Shown: positions 45,310 through 55,491 of the stretch, in pieces | Position numbering within the stretch: the first letter of the stretch is position 1 | How the letters are laid out: each line of letters begins with the position of its first letter | DNA from: Linnemannia schmuckeri | Lineage: Eukaryota > Mortierellomycota > Mortierellomycetes > Mortierellales > Mortierellaceae | Reading direction: 5' to 3' | Length of the DNA stretch: 64,000 nucleotides | NCBI GenBank assembly: GCA_029449235.1 | Contig: JANATG010000009.1 | Span: forward strand, 62,001-126,000 | The notes under the pieces: model-generated | What the model was told of the DNA's origin: nothing | The model's input: only the letters and a program-made list of their open reading frames with translations | Databases searched by the model: none | Made by a program: the position numbers and the translations under genes

Positions 45310-46672
45310 ATGGTGTGTAGCCATTCCTGGACATATCGAAATCATCCATCCGATGACCATGGCAACTCATGCATCCATTCATCCATCGACGGCTATCCTA
45401 ACCAACAACCAACCATCGATACTTCAATGACAATAGCCTACCCGTCTTCATCACAACCGCAAGAAGCGCGGCCACGTCAGTGCCGGTCATGGTCGTGTTG
45501 GTGAGTCTCCCCTTCTACGCTTCAAGTCAAGCTTTGTGGAGCCATACCAGGAATTGACCAGCCACAGCCCCCTTCTACTGGCTTGTCGACTGGATAACAA
45601 GATATACGACAACCCTGTGAATACAGGAGTGGCAGCCCAGTGATGCTGCACTCGGAGGACCTTCCTGTTGCTGATGGACAGTGGTTGGAGGACAACTGAG
45701 TATTGAAGGGTTGGAGGACAGAGACTCTGCTAGTAGCAGTATCTCCTTGGTTGTAGCAACGGGCATACACGGCAAACCGCAAACAACAGAGCAGACACGA
45801 TCGGGAGGATTATAATCATCACCAGGATCAGCAGAGAACGGCGATCAGTGGAGGATTCATCTCTTTACTGAGAGCCTTGACTCAAGTGCGATTCAACAAC
45901 TCTGCGTCTTCATCTACTGCAACGGCACTACGATACTTGACTCTACAACACCTCGCTCTTTCACACAAGTCGTCTTTGAACAGGAATCGACACTGTCCAC
46001 ACTTTTCTGTGGTGCGGCCGAGATTTTTTTTTTCCTGCTGGAACTCAAGAGATGGACGCAGCAGTTGATTGAAGCTTGTTGCTTGTAGCAGAGGACATGG
46101 ATGAGCAGTGCCTACTCTCACAGCAGGACAAGCTGCATCAGGCGATCAACTACATAATGAAGAAGAATGGGTGACATCACAGCAAGGACAAGGGAGGAGA
46201 CTATGGCCCAGGACCCTTCCTGCACTCAACACAAACATACGACCCTCAGAACAGACCATTGACCATTATCTCACTTCTCATCTTCTCACTTTCAGGTAAG
46301 CACCGCAAGCATCCCGGAGGACGTGGTCTTGCTGGTGGTCAGCACCACCACCGCATCAACATGGACAAGTACCATCCCGGTTACTTCGGTAAGGTCGGTA
46401 TGCGTCGCTTCCACTTGACCCGCAACGGCCAGCACTGCCCCATCGTCAACTTGGACACCCTCTGGTCCCTCGTTTCGGAGCAGACCCGCAAGAACGCCGC
46501 CAAGAAGACCGAGGTCGTCCCCGTCATCGACACCCTCCGTGCCGGTTACGGCAAGGTCCTCGCCAAGGGTCGTCTCCCCGCCCAGCCCGTCATCGTCAAG
46601 GCCCGCTACGTCTCCCGCGCTGCCGAGCAGAAGATCAAGGCTGTCGGTGGTGCCGTCCAGTTGGTTGCTTAA
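45310..46672 (+). CDS. RPL27A: 60S ribosomal protein L27a (uL15; yeast L28)
   Basis: Three coding exons (45310-45312, 45437-45500, 46296-46672) give 147 residues; yeast L28 has 149. The first coding exon is only the ATG, spliced to CCT ACC CGT to give the family start MPTRLHHNRKKRGHVSAGHG. Exon 3 has KHRKHPGGRGLAGGQHHH, the universal uL15 glycine/basic block, and ends GAVQLVA. Intron 2 is 795 bp. The protein lies near the peptidyl-transferase region and exit-tunnel rim of the large subunit. Strong codon bias in exon 3 supports high expression. An ATG-only exon is unusual, but the donor (GTGTGT), acceptor (AATAG) and exact restored N terminus agree. Confidence 0.93.
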
Positions 46673-47343
46673 ATTGACTCTTGGAATATCTTTTCAATTG
46701 TTATGAAAGCCAGCCATTGGTTGTAATAAAAACTCATTCAAAAAATATCATTGGGACGTGGACATGCACTTTTAATGTTGTCGGTTGTCGATTGTTTGAC
46801 GCACTTGGGCCTGTACCTCAATGTCAAACCTTGTTCACTCAGTCAGAGAACGTGCTGTTTTATTGGCAACAAATGAAGATCAAGGAATGAACGAAATCGC
46901 CAAATTTGAATTAGTCCTCTCATCACGCTCTGCTCTTGACCTTGTTCCTTCAATTCTTGTTGTTCTTGCAATTGTTTATTTTTTTACTCGTCCTTGTTAC
47001 TCAGCCCACATTGCCACTCTCTCCAAAGTACTCATGGCTCTTGGCCTGGTATCTTCGCAGGACACAGACCAACAGATCGTCGATGATAAAGCCAAGAGCG
47101 CCAACATAAAATGGCAAAGCTGAAAACAAGACTCAAAATGTGGATCGAATTCAATTGAACAAGGCAAAGAAAGTTGTTTTTGGCAAAGTTTTTAATGTTT
47201 CTACAAAAAGAAAGCAAGCTATGATGTACAATTTGGGTGTTTGGAGTGGGTAGCCCGAACGCAAAAAACAAGATGTCATGAGCGTAAGGAAAGAGTTATT
47301 ATAAAACAATAGAAGGGAAAAAGAAAAGTCGAAAAGACACTTT
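46673..47343. other. Convergent 3' region of uL15 and histone H2B
   Basis: The uL15 polyadenylation signal is at 46725-46730. The remainder is A/T-rich with short frames (46681-47123) that lack family resemblance. No gene is called. Confidence 0.4.
46725..46730 (+). terminator. Polyadenylation signal AATAAA of the uL15 gene
   Basis: AATAAA lies 53 bp after the stop codon, in the position expected of a fungal poly(A) signal. Confidence 0.5.
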
Positions 47344-47754
47344 TTACTTGGAGGAAGTGTACTTGGTGACGGCCTTGGTACCCTCAGAGACGGCGTGCTT
47401 GGCCAACTCACCGGGGAGGATGAGGCGGACAGCGGTCTGGATCTCGCGGGAGGAGATGGTAGAGCGCTTGTTGTAGGCAGCGAGCTTGGAGGCCTCACCA
47501 GCGATACGCTCAAAGATATCGTTGACGAAGGAGTTCAAGATGGACATGGCCTTGTTGGAGATACCGGTGTCGGGGTGGACCTGTTTGAGGACCTTGTAGA
47601 TGTAGGAGGAGTAAGTCTCGGAGCGGGACTTCTTGCGGCCCTTGCCACCCTCGGACTTGGACTTGCGCTCCTTCTTCTCAGAGGCAGCGGCGGTCTTGGC
47701 GGGAGCCTTGCCTCCGGTGGAGGGCTTCTTCTCAGCGGTCTTGGGGGGAGCCAT
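47344..47754 (-). CDS. H2B: Histone H2B
   Basis: The gene is intronless and encodes 136 residues. A Lys/Ala-rich N-terminal tail (MAPPKTAEKKPSTGGKAPAK) precedes the histone fold with SYIYKVLKQVHPDTGISNKA, SFVNDIFERIAGEASKLAAY and the C-terminal helix HAVSEGTKAVTKYTSSK. The Lys in AVTKYTSS is the conserved ubiquitination site. The gene is divergent from H2A, 848 bp away, and a TTATATAAG element lies about 120 bp upstream of its ATG. Confidence 0.99.
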   Translation of the reverse strand: MAPPKTAEKKPSTGGKAPAKTAAASEKKERKSKSEGGKGRKKSRSETYSSYIYKVLKQVHPDTGISNKAMSILNSFVNDIFERIAGEASKLAAYNKRSTISSREIQTAVRLILPGELAKHAVSEGTKAVTKYTSSK

Positions 47755-48602
47755 TTGTGATGATGATGTGGTTTTGGTTGGTGAGGGTGGTTATGTACGG
47801 AGGAAAGGGAGAAAAAGGGAAAAAAGAGAAAAGGGAAAAAAAAGTGGGACGAGGGGCGTGTGGCCTGACCCTTATATAAGGATCAGGTTGTGTCTTGTTG
47901 GAGGGACATGTTAGAGTTCATGTCTTAGGCCGATGGAGGAGCAAATCGAAAGTGAAAGTGAAAAGTGAAGGAAGTGAAAAACAAAGAGGCGGTGAGAGTT
48001 GAGAGCGAAAAACGAAATGAGAATTGAGCTCGAAGAGGTTCAAAGGGGGTGAAAATAAAAAACGAAATTTGATTTTCGCTTAACTGTCTTCTGTCATGTT
48101 TTCATTTTTCACTTTTGGCTGAAAACAAAAAAAATAACAGCGGGACGCGTCTCTTGTTCAAATGTGACTGTCTTTAAGTGGCATTTCCATTGGTCACTTC
48201 CTCAAGTGCACGACCAACTTACCTTAACTTCACCATCCCAAGGGCGCGTCCTCTTTTTTTTTGTTTTCATTTTCATTTTCGTTTTACTCCCATCCTCTCA
48301 AAAAAACACGAACCTCGTCTTTTATTTTGTTTTCGCCCTTTTTTATTTTCGCGAAAAACGAAACGCCACCCTTGCTCGGTTTTCATTTTCGCCACCTTAG
48401 CTTTTCATCTCCAAGTCACATTCATTCAAAGTTGACTTTCATCGTTCAGTTCATCGTTCGTGTGATTCCAAAAAACATATATAACATCCGCACTGCCAGC
48501 CACAAGTCCCACTTTTTTTTTTCTAATTCCTTTTCGTTTGAATCAACACCCAACCCAACTCTCTCCCCCTTTTCTCCCCCTCAACAACAAAAACTTATAA
48601 CA
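47755..48602. promoter_or_regulatory. Divergent H2B-H2A promoter
   Basis: TATA elements lie at 47872-47880 (H2B side) and 48478-48484 (H2A side), each about 120 bp from its start codon. The middle is dense in GAAA/TTTC words: GTGAAAATAAAAAACGAAA at about 48049-48067, TTTTCATTTTTC near 48100, and a reverse copy of the first at 48331-48365 with adjoining CGAAAAACGAAACG. These match motifs in the H4-H3 spacer. Confidence 0.6.
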
Positions 48603-49004
48603 ATGTCTGGCGGCAAATCTGGTGGCAAGTCTGCTTCGGCTCCCAAGAACTCGACCTCGCGCTCGTCCAAGGCCGGTCTTCAGTTCCCCGTTGGTCGTAT
48701 CCACCGTCACCTCCGCAAGGGCAACTATGCCCAGCGTGTCGGTGCTGGTGCCCCCGTCTACCTCGCTGCCGTCCTCGAGTACTTGGCCGCTGAGATCCTC
48801 GAGTTGGCCGGTAACGCCGCCCGTGACAACAAGAAGTCCCGTATTATCCCCCGTCACTTGCAGCTCGCCATCCGTAACGACGAGGAGTTGAACAAGTTGC
48901 TCGGACACGTCACCATCGCCCAGGGTGGTGTTCTCCCCAACATCCACGACTCCCTCTTGCCCAAGAAGACCAAGAAGGGTGGCCCCGCCTCTCAGGAGTT
49001 GTAA
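48603..49004 (+). CDS. H2A: Histone H2A with SQEL (H2A.X-type) tail
   Basis: The gene is intronless and encodes 133 residues. It starts MSGGKSGGKSASAPKNSTSR and has AGLQFPVGRIHRHLRKGNYA, the acidic patch segment AVLEYLAAEILELAGNAARD and NDEELNKLLGHVTIAQGGVL. The final SQEL carries the SQ phosphorylation site used by ATM/ATR-type kinases after DNA breaks, as in fungal H2A generally. Another ATG upstream (48261) only extends into promoter sequence and was rejected. Confidence 0.99.
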   Translation: MSGGKSGGKSASAPKNSTSRSSKAGLQFPVGRIHRHLRKGNYAQRVGAGAPVYLAAVLEYLAAEILELAGNAARDNKKSRIIPRHLQLAIRNDEELNKLLGHVTIAQGGVLPNIHDSLLPKKTKKGGPASQEL

Positions 49005-50574
49005 AAAAAGAAATAGGAACCCTTTTTCAGCATTCAAGGATCGACTTTCCCTTTTCTTGCATACACATACAAAAAAACTACCTTTTCTCTTTTTTCTTTC
49101 AACCTTTACTACTACTCTCTGAACTTGTATTTCATACCTTTTCCTCCCCCTCTTTGTCCCCTTTCAACCATCGGACCTTGCCGTACCCCCTATTACTCTA
49201 TCGGCTAAACATGTACAATTAAACTTGCTTTCAAAACCCAACTAGTCTTATCATACTTTTTATGATGCAAATGATCTACAAATGCTGTATTATTCAGTGT
49301 TCATACATGTGTGTAATAAATGGCGATCATTGGATAAAGACGAGCCCACGGTTCCATCCTGGTGCCCTGTTGATTGTGGAGGCACGAAAGTGAACATTGC
49401 CTCGGTTCCTGTGATTGTACGTGATTGTGGATAATTGAGTAGCAAGTATGAAAATGAGTCTGTGCCAATTCAATGGAAGGGAATGTATACGTCAAAGAAG
49501 ATTTTTGTGATCGCAAATGCTGCTGATCAGTCGAGAGAGTGGAAGAGTAAGACGAGAGAAAGGGTGTGAACAGAATGGATTTCTTCCCTCCTTTTGTCCC
49601 TCCTCTCCCGCGTCCCCTTTTTTTCTCTTCTTCCTCCTCCTCTTCTCTTTCCCTCCTATGGTCTTTCTTCTCCTTCCTTCTCCTTTCTGAGCTCATCCAT
49701 CTTTCATTCTTCTCGCTCTTTCCCATTCTTCGCCCGTTCTTTCCTTTCACTTCCGTTCTTTTCACTTCCTCTTTCTCTTTTCTCGGGTCAAACAAACTCG
49801 CTCGCAAGTAACAGAGACCCCAGTCCCATCAGCACCAGCCTCTTGCCTCGATTGCTCTCTGACTTTTTTTTCTGTCGCCACCGTTTTTTTTTTTTTTTCT
49901 TTTTTTTTAACTCCTGCGTCTCGCTCTGTCTGTTCAACCAGCAAAACAAAGAAGCACTGCATCACCTTTGACGCGTCACTTTTCCATTACCCTGACCCGT
50001 CCTCTCTTCCTAAAGGGTAAGTCAATACGCTTTCTTCACAACAGAAGACATGTTCCTGGGAATCAGTCTTACTCGCGCCAGTGCTCTAATACGTACCTTT
50101 TCACTTTGGAACACAATCAACTCAAACAAAATAGTGTGCATTCGGGACTCAGGGAAGTTATTTCGCACATCTCACGCCACACGAAACAACTCAGGGTTGA
50201 TCAGCACTTCTGTTTCTTACTCTCCGACTCTTGCTGTATGTTTTATCATTCTCCTTTCTACCTGTTGGACTTCTCATTGGCTTTTGTTCTTGTACTCTAA
50301 GCAACGTACTTAATCTGTCAACAAACAAAGGGACAGTGAAAACATACCTTGGCATTCAATTAACCTCCCTCTTCCTTTCTCTCTCCTATCGTTTGGATAA
50401 CTAACACCCTATGCGGCTCCATTCATTTTTCCTTCGTGGCACTATCCATAGCTCATAATTTTATATTTTTGAAATCGCTCCCAATTTCGACGACTCGACA
50501 CGCCGATCTGGATCAAGCCACCGCAGTGTCACGCCCAGCAGCAGATCTTTTTACCAGGGGGCGTATTCTCAAAA
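49005..50574. promoter_or_regulatory. H2A 3' flank and long RXT3 leader region
   Basis: The first 300 bp are the H2A 3' flank. From about 49570 to 49930 there is a long C/T-rich tract typical of a promoter or leader. The palindrome TGACGCGTCA is at 49969-49978. GTAAGT at about 50017 could begin a 5' UTR intron. Low-complexity frames here (for example 49594-49971) are artefacts of the pyrimidine tract. Confidence 0.4.
49969..49978. promoter_or_regulatory. Palindromic TGACGCGTCA element
   Basis: This perfect 10-bp palindrome combines an ACGCGT core (the MCB/MluI box of fungal G1/S genes) with CRE-like ends. It is 597 bp upstream of the RXT3 ATG, close to the end of the pyrimidine tract. Function is inferred from motif only. 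Confidence 0.3.
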
Positions 50575-53500
50575 ATGGACACCAAAAAACGCCCAAACGA
50601 GGATCTCCTCGACTCCGACGCTGACACTTCACCAGCAACCACAGTATCAACACCCACCACAGTGCCACCACCATCGGAATCCATCACTGCTGCAGTTAAC
50701 TCGGAGACTGGAGACGACCCGTCGTCGGCAATGGAGATCGACGGCGCAAAGTCTGCGCTTTCCGGAGCTGTCCAGTCCAGTCCCGCTACACATTCTGCTG
50801 CGACTATGGCGGCTGAGAGCATGCAACCACTTGGTAGCGAGGCCAACAAGAGAGTCAAGCTTATGATGGAGACGAATCATACAGGAGCCGACTTTTCGCC
50901 TTCGATCGATCTGGCCGATCCTTCTCAGGAATCCAAAGGACTTGCCGATTGGGTCGGGAAAATGGATAAAGATGACCATCCTACAGGTAATCGATCAATC
51001 ATGATTTATTGAGGGCTTATTTGTTCAAGGTACAAACAATGAATCCCGCTAGTGTGATGACTACACTGACGAGTTAGCATGCAATTACTCTTTTGTGTAA
51101 TAGTTGATGCAAAAGTATCTGCCCCTTCAGCTACAGCCGAGGCTAAAGCGGATGATACTCAGCCTCCAGGTATGGATCGATTACTGCCATGTTGTAAAGG
51201 AGATCAGTCAGTGGATTCCATGTGATATAATAATTATTTTACTAATAATTGGCTGGATACGAAATCTTTTTAAATCTAATTAGCTACCGATTCTGCACCC
51301 GCTGCAGCAACTCAAGCAACAGATGCAACAGACAAACAGGAACCAGCAGCAGGAAATGAACAGACGGCAGGACAGGATCTTGTCAATGCTCTCTTGGCAC
51401 CTACCACAGAGCCTTCGCACGAGGATCTGTCAGGATCGATCTTGGCTGTCGCTTCGCTCTCAGAGCCATTGGTCACCACACTCGAGTCTTTGGATAACCA
51501 GACTGACGTCAATCTCACCACAGCTGCACCCCCTCTTGCTTCCAACTCGGCCATCAATCCTGAACTGTCTGAGACAACAGCAGCATCGGAATTAGAAGAA
51601 GGAGAACTCGAATCGACAACCGCTGATCCTATGGCAAACGGAGCTACCATTGGAGCTGATCAGAAGGAAGATACAGCCCCATCAGTTGCAGACAAATCTG
51701 CAACACAAAGCAACCCTTCAGAGCAAGCAACCGCTTCTCAGGATCAAAAGGATGTGACGATTGCTGAAAAAGGCCAGCTTGTGCAAGATCAGGATGTTCG
51801 GATGTCGGAAAAGTCCGGGCCGAATGCTGACCCAACTCTATCTGACCCTGTTGCCGTAACAAACCAGAACAAAGATGCTCCTGCGACAGCGACAGAGCCA
51901 GCAGTCGACAACGGGACAGCAGACAGCATAAGACTTCCAAGTCTTACATCTGGGGCTTCTATTTCGCATGAGGGAGCCCAGCCACTCACACTCTCTACGC
52001 AGGCACCTCCTAGGTCATCTCCTACCATGATCCGGAACACTTTGTCGCCTGTTCACTCTGACCCTTCCCGACCGACTCTCCTAGATGTTAACCAAACGGT
52101 AAACAAACCTTCTCAGTCTACCAGTCTGCCTCCATTGAGCTCCATCGCGGGAGCACCCACCCATCCTGTTTCACAAAGCTCCAGACCATCTCGGAGCACA
52201 ATGTCGGTGTCTGCCTTACTGCTTAATAACGACGATGATAGTGAACAGGAGCAGGATCGCGGTAGGCGGACGGCAGGAAGTATGTTTGATCCCTTTGGTA
52301 ACCCGCCTAGCCATAACCGATCCCTCTCGCCACCACCACATGTGGCTCCACCTCAACACTCTGCCTTGCCTGGACAACATCACCAGTCAGGACCAGGAGC
52401 ACCCCAGCATTCCTCTGCCCCTCTCCCTGGACCATCCGTTCCACCTCCGCGATCATTGGCAAGTGTTCATCGAGGGGAGCCTCCAATGTCTGGCCATTCA
52501 GACCATTCTGGATACGGTCGTGGAATGCCTGATGCTAGTCAATCGTCAAGGCGCAGTCAGGATTTTACCTCTACTCCAGGAGGAAGCATCCGCGGTTCTT
52601 CCAAGGACTACCCAGCAGACGAAGTTATGGAGTCCGGCGGAGTAATTGGATACGGAAGTCAGCGTCATCGTCTGCCCTCTCCTATTGGTGCTCGTCCTCA
52701 CCAGGAACCCCTGCCAGGACCAGGAGGTCCAGGAGGTCCAGCACCGCCAGGCAGCAGCAAACTTCCAGGATTAGGATCTGTCACTGGGAGCGCCCCACCT
52801 CCACCTCATTCCCATGACCACCATAACCGCCACAGACCGATGTACAGACAAGAGGGCAACCATCCTCCTCCTATAAACAGCGGACGACCCAATTCGTTTT
52901 CACCTAATCAGCACTCCAATATGACACATTCTCCTCCTGTGAACGGTCATCCTCATCTTCATTACCCACCCAATGGACCATCTCATCATCACCATCCTTC
53001 AGGAATGGTCTCCGGTGCTCCTCTTCCTCCTTTATCCAATATGGTACCTGCCGTTGAGCGTCATGTCCCACGATTGATCGTCAAGAACGACCCCAACCTC
53101 AAGATGAACGGCCGCCCTGAGCTCTTCCTGGGTATGCTGTTGTGACTTTGCAGTTTCCTCGGATGTTTTTACGTTGCTATGGCTGTGTCAATGTACTCAC
53201 AAGAACCACCATCTTGTTTTCTGCGATGTATAGGGTATTATCGATATGACCCTGCGGTGTTGTTGCCTACGATGCAGGGAAAGGAAAACTCGTTGCTTGA
53301 AGTACGTGTTGCCTCCACATATCTGACATATGACAATGCCAAGGTGAAGAAACGGGAGCTCTGGGGAACTGACATCTACACCGACGATTCAGACGTTGTC
53401 GCCAGTAAGTCCTAGCATTGATGGATGGACTTGTATAGAATGTGGACTTGTGCACATTGATTTCATAGAAGGGAACTCTGACCTTTGATGACGTTTTTGG

Positions 53501-55384
53501 TGACGATAGTGCTGATTCATGCGGGATACTTTATTCCACCGACCAACTCGCAGTGCACTGATGAGGACTCGTTCCACCCCACCAGTCAACATCACAACTT
53601 TGTGTCAAACCCTATTAAGCACATCTGCCCAGGATTTGACCTTGCAGTGACTCTACGCGTCATGCCTAAGCTCATCAAGTATCAAGGATCGATCCGCCAC
53701 CGTATTAAGAGTCGCACATGGAGCACAGGGCATGATGGAGTGAGTTTCAAGATCGAGTCGATCCGGAAATTGGGAGCAGGGGAGGCTCTTAACAAGGGTC
53801 GAAGTCAGAGCAAGCGGCGCATGAAGGAGTACAGCCAGGAGAGAATGCGTGTTCTGGCCAACATTCATGACGAGACCACCGAGAGCCTTCAGAATGAGCG
53901 GGCCATGCGGACAGCCACCTTTGAATTCACACATCAAGGCGATCCTTGGTAAGCACTCCTGTCTCTTTGGCGCTTTTACCTATGGCTCATATTTGTAGAA
54001 TGTAAATGGCGGTATCTGACTGGACTTTTATCTGCCTCCTGCCTGAAATAGTTTTAAGTATTCACCCGAGTTGGTGATGGATCGGCATGATGGACTGTCG
54101 CGCAAGTGGACAAGCTGGCGGCTGAAGAAGGAGGTGTTGATTCTAGAGAACGAAGAAGAGCGTTACGAGATTTCGCTGCAGCACCAAGCAGGAACTGATG
54201 CTAGAAGATTTGACCAATATCGCTTTGCGGTTATTTCTCCAAGGACGTCTCTTTCGAGCTGGAGTAAGGCCAGCTATCCTTTGAACTCTACCGACTTGAC
54301 GGAGGTGCTTTATGAAGACCTTGACTGGCAGGATTTCGAGTGGGTTGAGCGTGGTGTCGTCATTCAGCCTAGCCCGAGGGAGAAGAACGGCGCTCCGACG
54401 TCGAACGGGAATAGATCTTTGATGGAGGGTGTCGAGGCTGCATCCAAGGATGGCGATGTTGACATGGAAGATGGCGAGATCCATGATGGAATCAAGGGTT
54501 CTGCTCATCAGGCAGCAACGTCGGGCAAAGCAGATGACTATACCCAGGGAGGTGACGATGCACATCAAGAAGGAGTCTTTTGCGTTGTGAGCCGACTCTA
54601 CTGGAGACCGATGTCTGAGAACGGACCTACGAGAGGCAGTGTCGCCCCTGCTGCTTCTAAGCCTAATGATGTTACCGGGTCTTCGGTTACCAAGTCAGCT
54701 CCCGTTGCGGCTCTCCAGAACGGACCTTCCAAGGTTGTTTCGGATCCTCATGTCATCAACACTGGCCAGGACAAGACGTTGTCATCGTCGGTCGGTTCAG
54801 GAGTCAAAACAGTAAACAGCGTTTACAACACCAGTATCCCTGCCAAATCTATTCAGGATCACTCGGTTGGTGCGTCAGTTGCGTCTCCAATTGTGCACCA
54901 CAACGAAGACAAGAAGGCCCTGGAGAGACCTACTCCTGCAGTAGTTGAATCTTCGCCAGTTCCACCACAGCAACAACATCATCAGCAACAGCAACCACAA
55001 CAATTGGCACCAATAACAGCAACACGTTCGCCATTAGAGCAACAACCCACAGTTCATCAAGCAGCAGAACCAACGAAGGCTCCTAGTGCACCTGCACCGG
55101 TGGTAAGCAAGGATGTGGAGGCGATGGATGTTGACTCTTCTGTAGTCACATCAGTACCATCACCGGCAGAACTGAAGGTCGTACCAGCAGTCGTCGTCGC
55201 ACCGACATCAACACCGGCACCAGTCGCAGTTCAACAGAATCAGGTCGAAGTTGTCAAATCTGCTCCTGCGGTTGCTGCACAGGAACCTCCCAAGGCGGCT
55301 CTTGTTGTTCCTACTGCTGTTGCTCCAGTGGAAGATGAGCGTGAAGAGGGCGAGCTTGAAGAAGGTGAAATTGCGTCTGATTAA
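50575..55384 (+). CDS. RXT3: RXT3-like subunit of the Rpd3L histone deacetylase complex
   Basis: Six exons (50575-50986, 51104-51169, 51284-53131, 53234-53404, 53510-53948, 54052-55384) give 1422 residues. The first 760 are low-complexity (Ser/Thr/Pro/Ala-, then His/Pro/Gly-rich). The Rxt3 domain follows, about residues 765-1080: PRLIVKNDPNLKMNGRPELF, YYRYDPAVLLPTMQGKENSL, KRELWGTDIYTDDSDVVAML, then GFDLAVTLRVMPKL and the SRTWSTGHDGVSFKIESI block. A second disordered tail is rich in Ala/Pro/Val/Gln. Rxt3 is a subunit of the large Rpd3/Sin3 deacetylase complex. Yeast Rxt3 has under 300 residues, so this protein is far longer because of its disordered arms. EEGEL/EDGEI-type acidic motifs recur at about residues 263, 1113 and 1410. 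Confidence 0.88.
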
Positions 55385-55491
55385 TAAACCGAGCATGTAG
55401 TTCATTCTTTTCCTCCTTGTTTTGTTCTACTGTTTGTTATTTGTTGTTTATTCAGATGGACAAGAATGAGTAAGGAAGGGAAATGTATGTT
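55385..55491. other. Short convergent spacer
   Basis: Only 107 bp separate the RXT3 stop codon from the stop codon of the aminotransferase on the other strand, so the 3' UTRs probably overlap. Confidence 0.7.

Noticed and set aside
45630..45720. Box C/D snoRNA in the long uL15 intron
   Set aside because: GTGATGC and CTGA occur about 60 nt apart, but the C box has a mismatch, and no terminal stem or clear guide could be seen by eye.
48261..48602. N-terminal extension of H2A to 247 residues
   Set aside because: The added part is Phe/Ser-rich translation of the pyrimidine-rich promoter. The canonical start MSGGKSGGK is at 48603.
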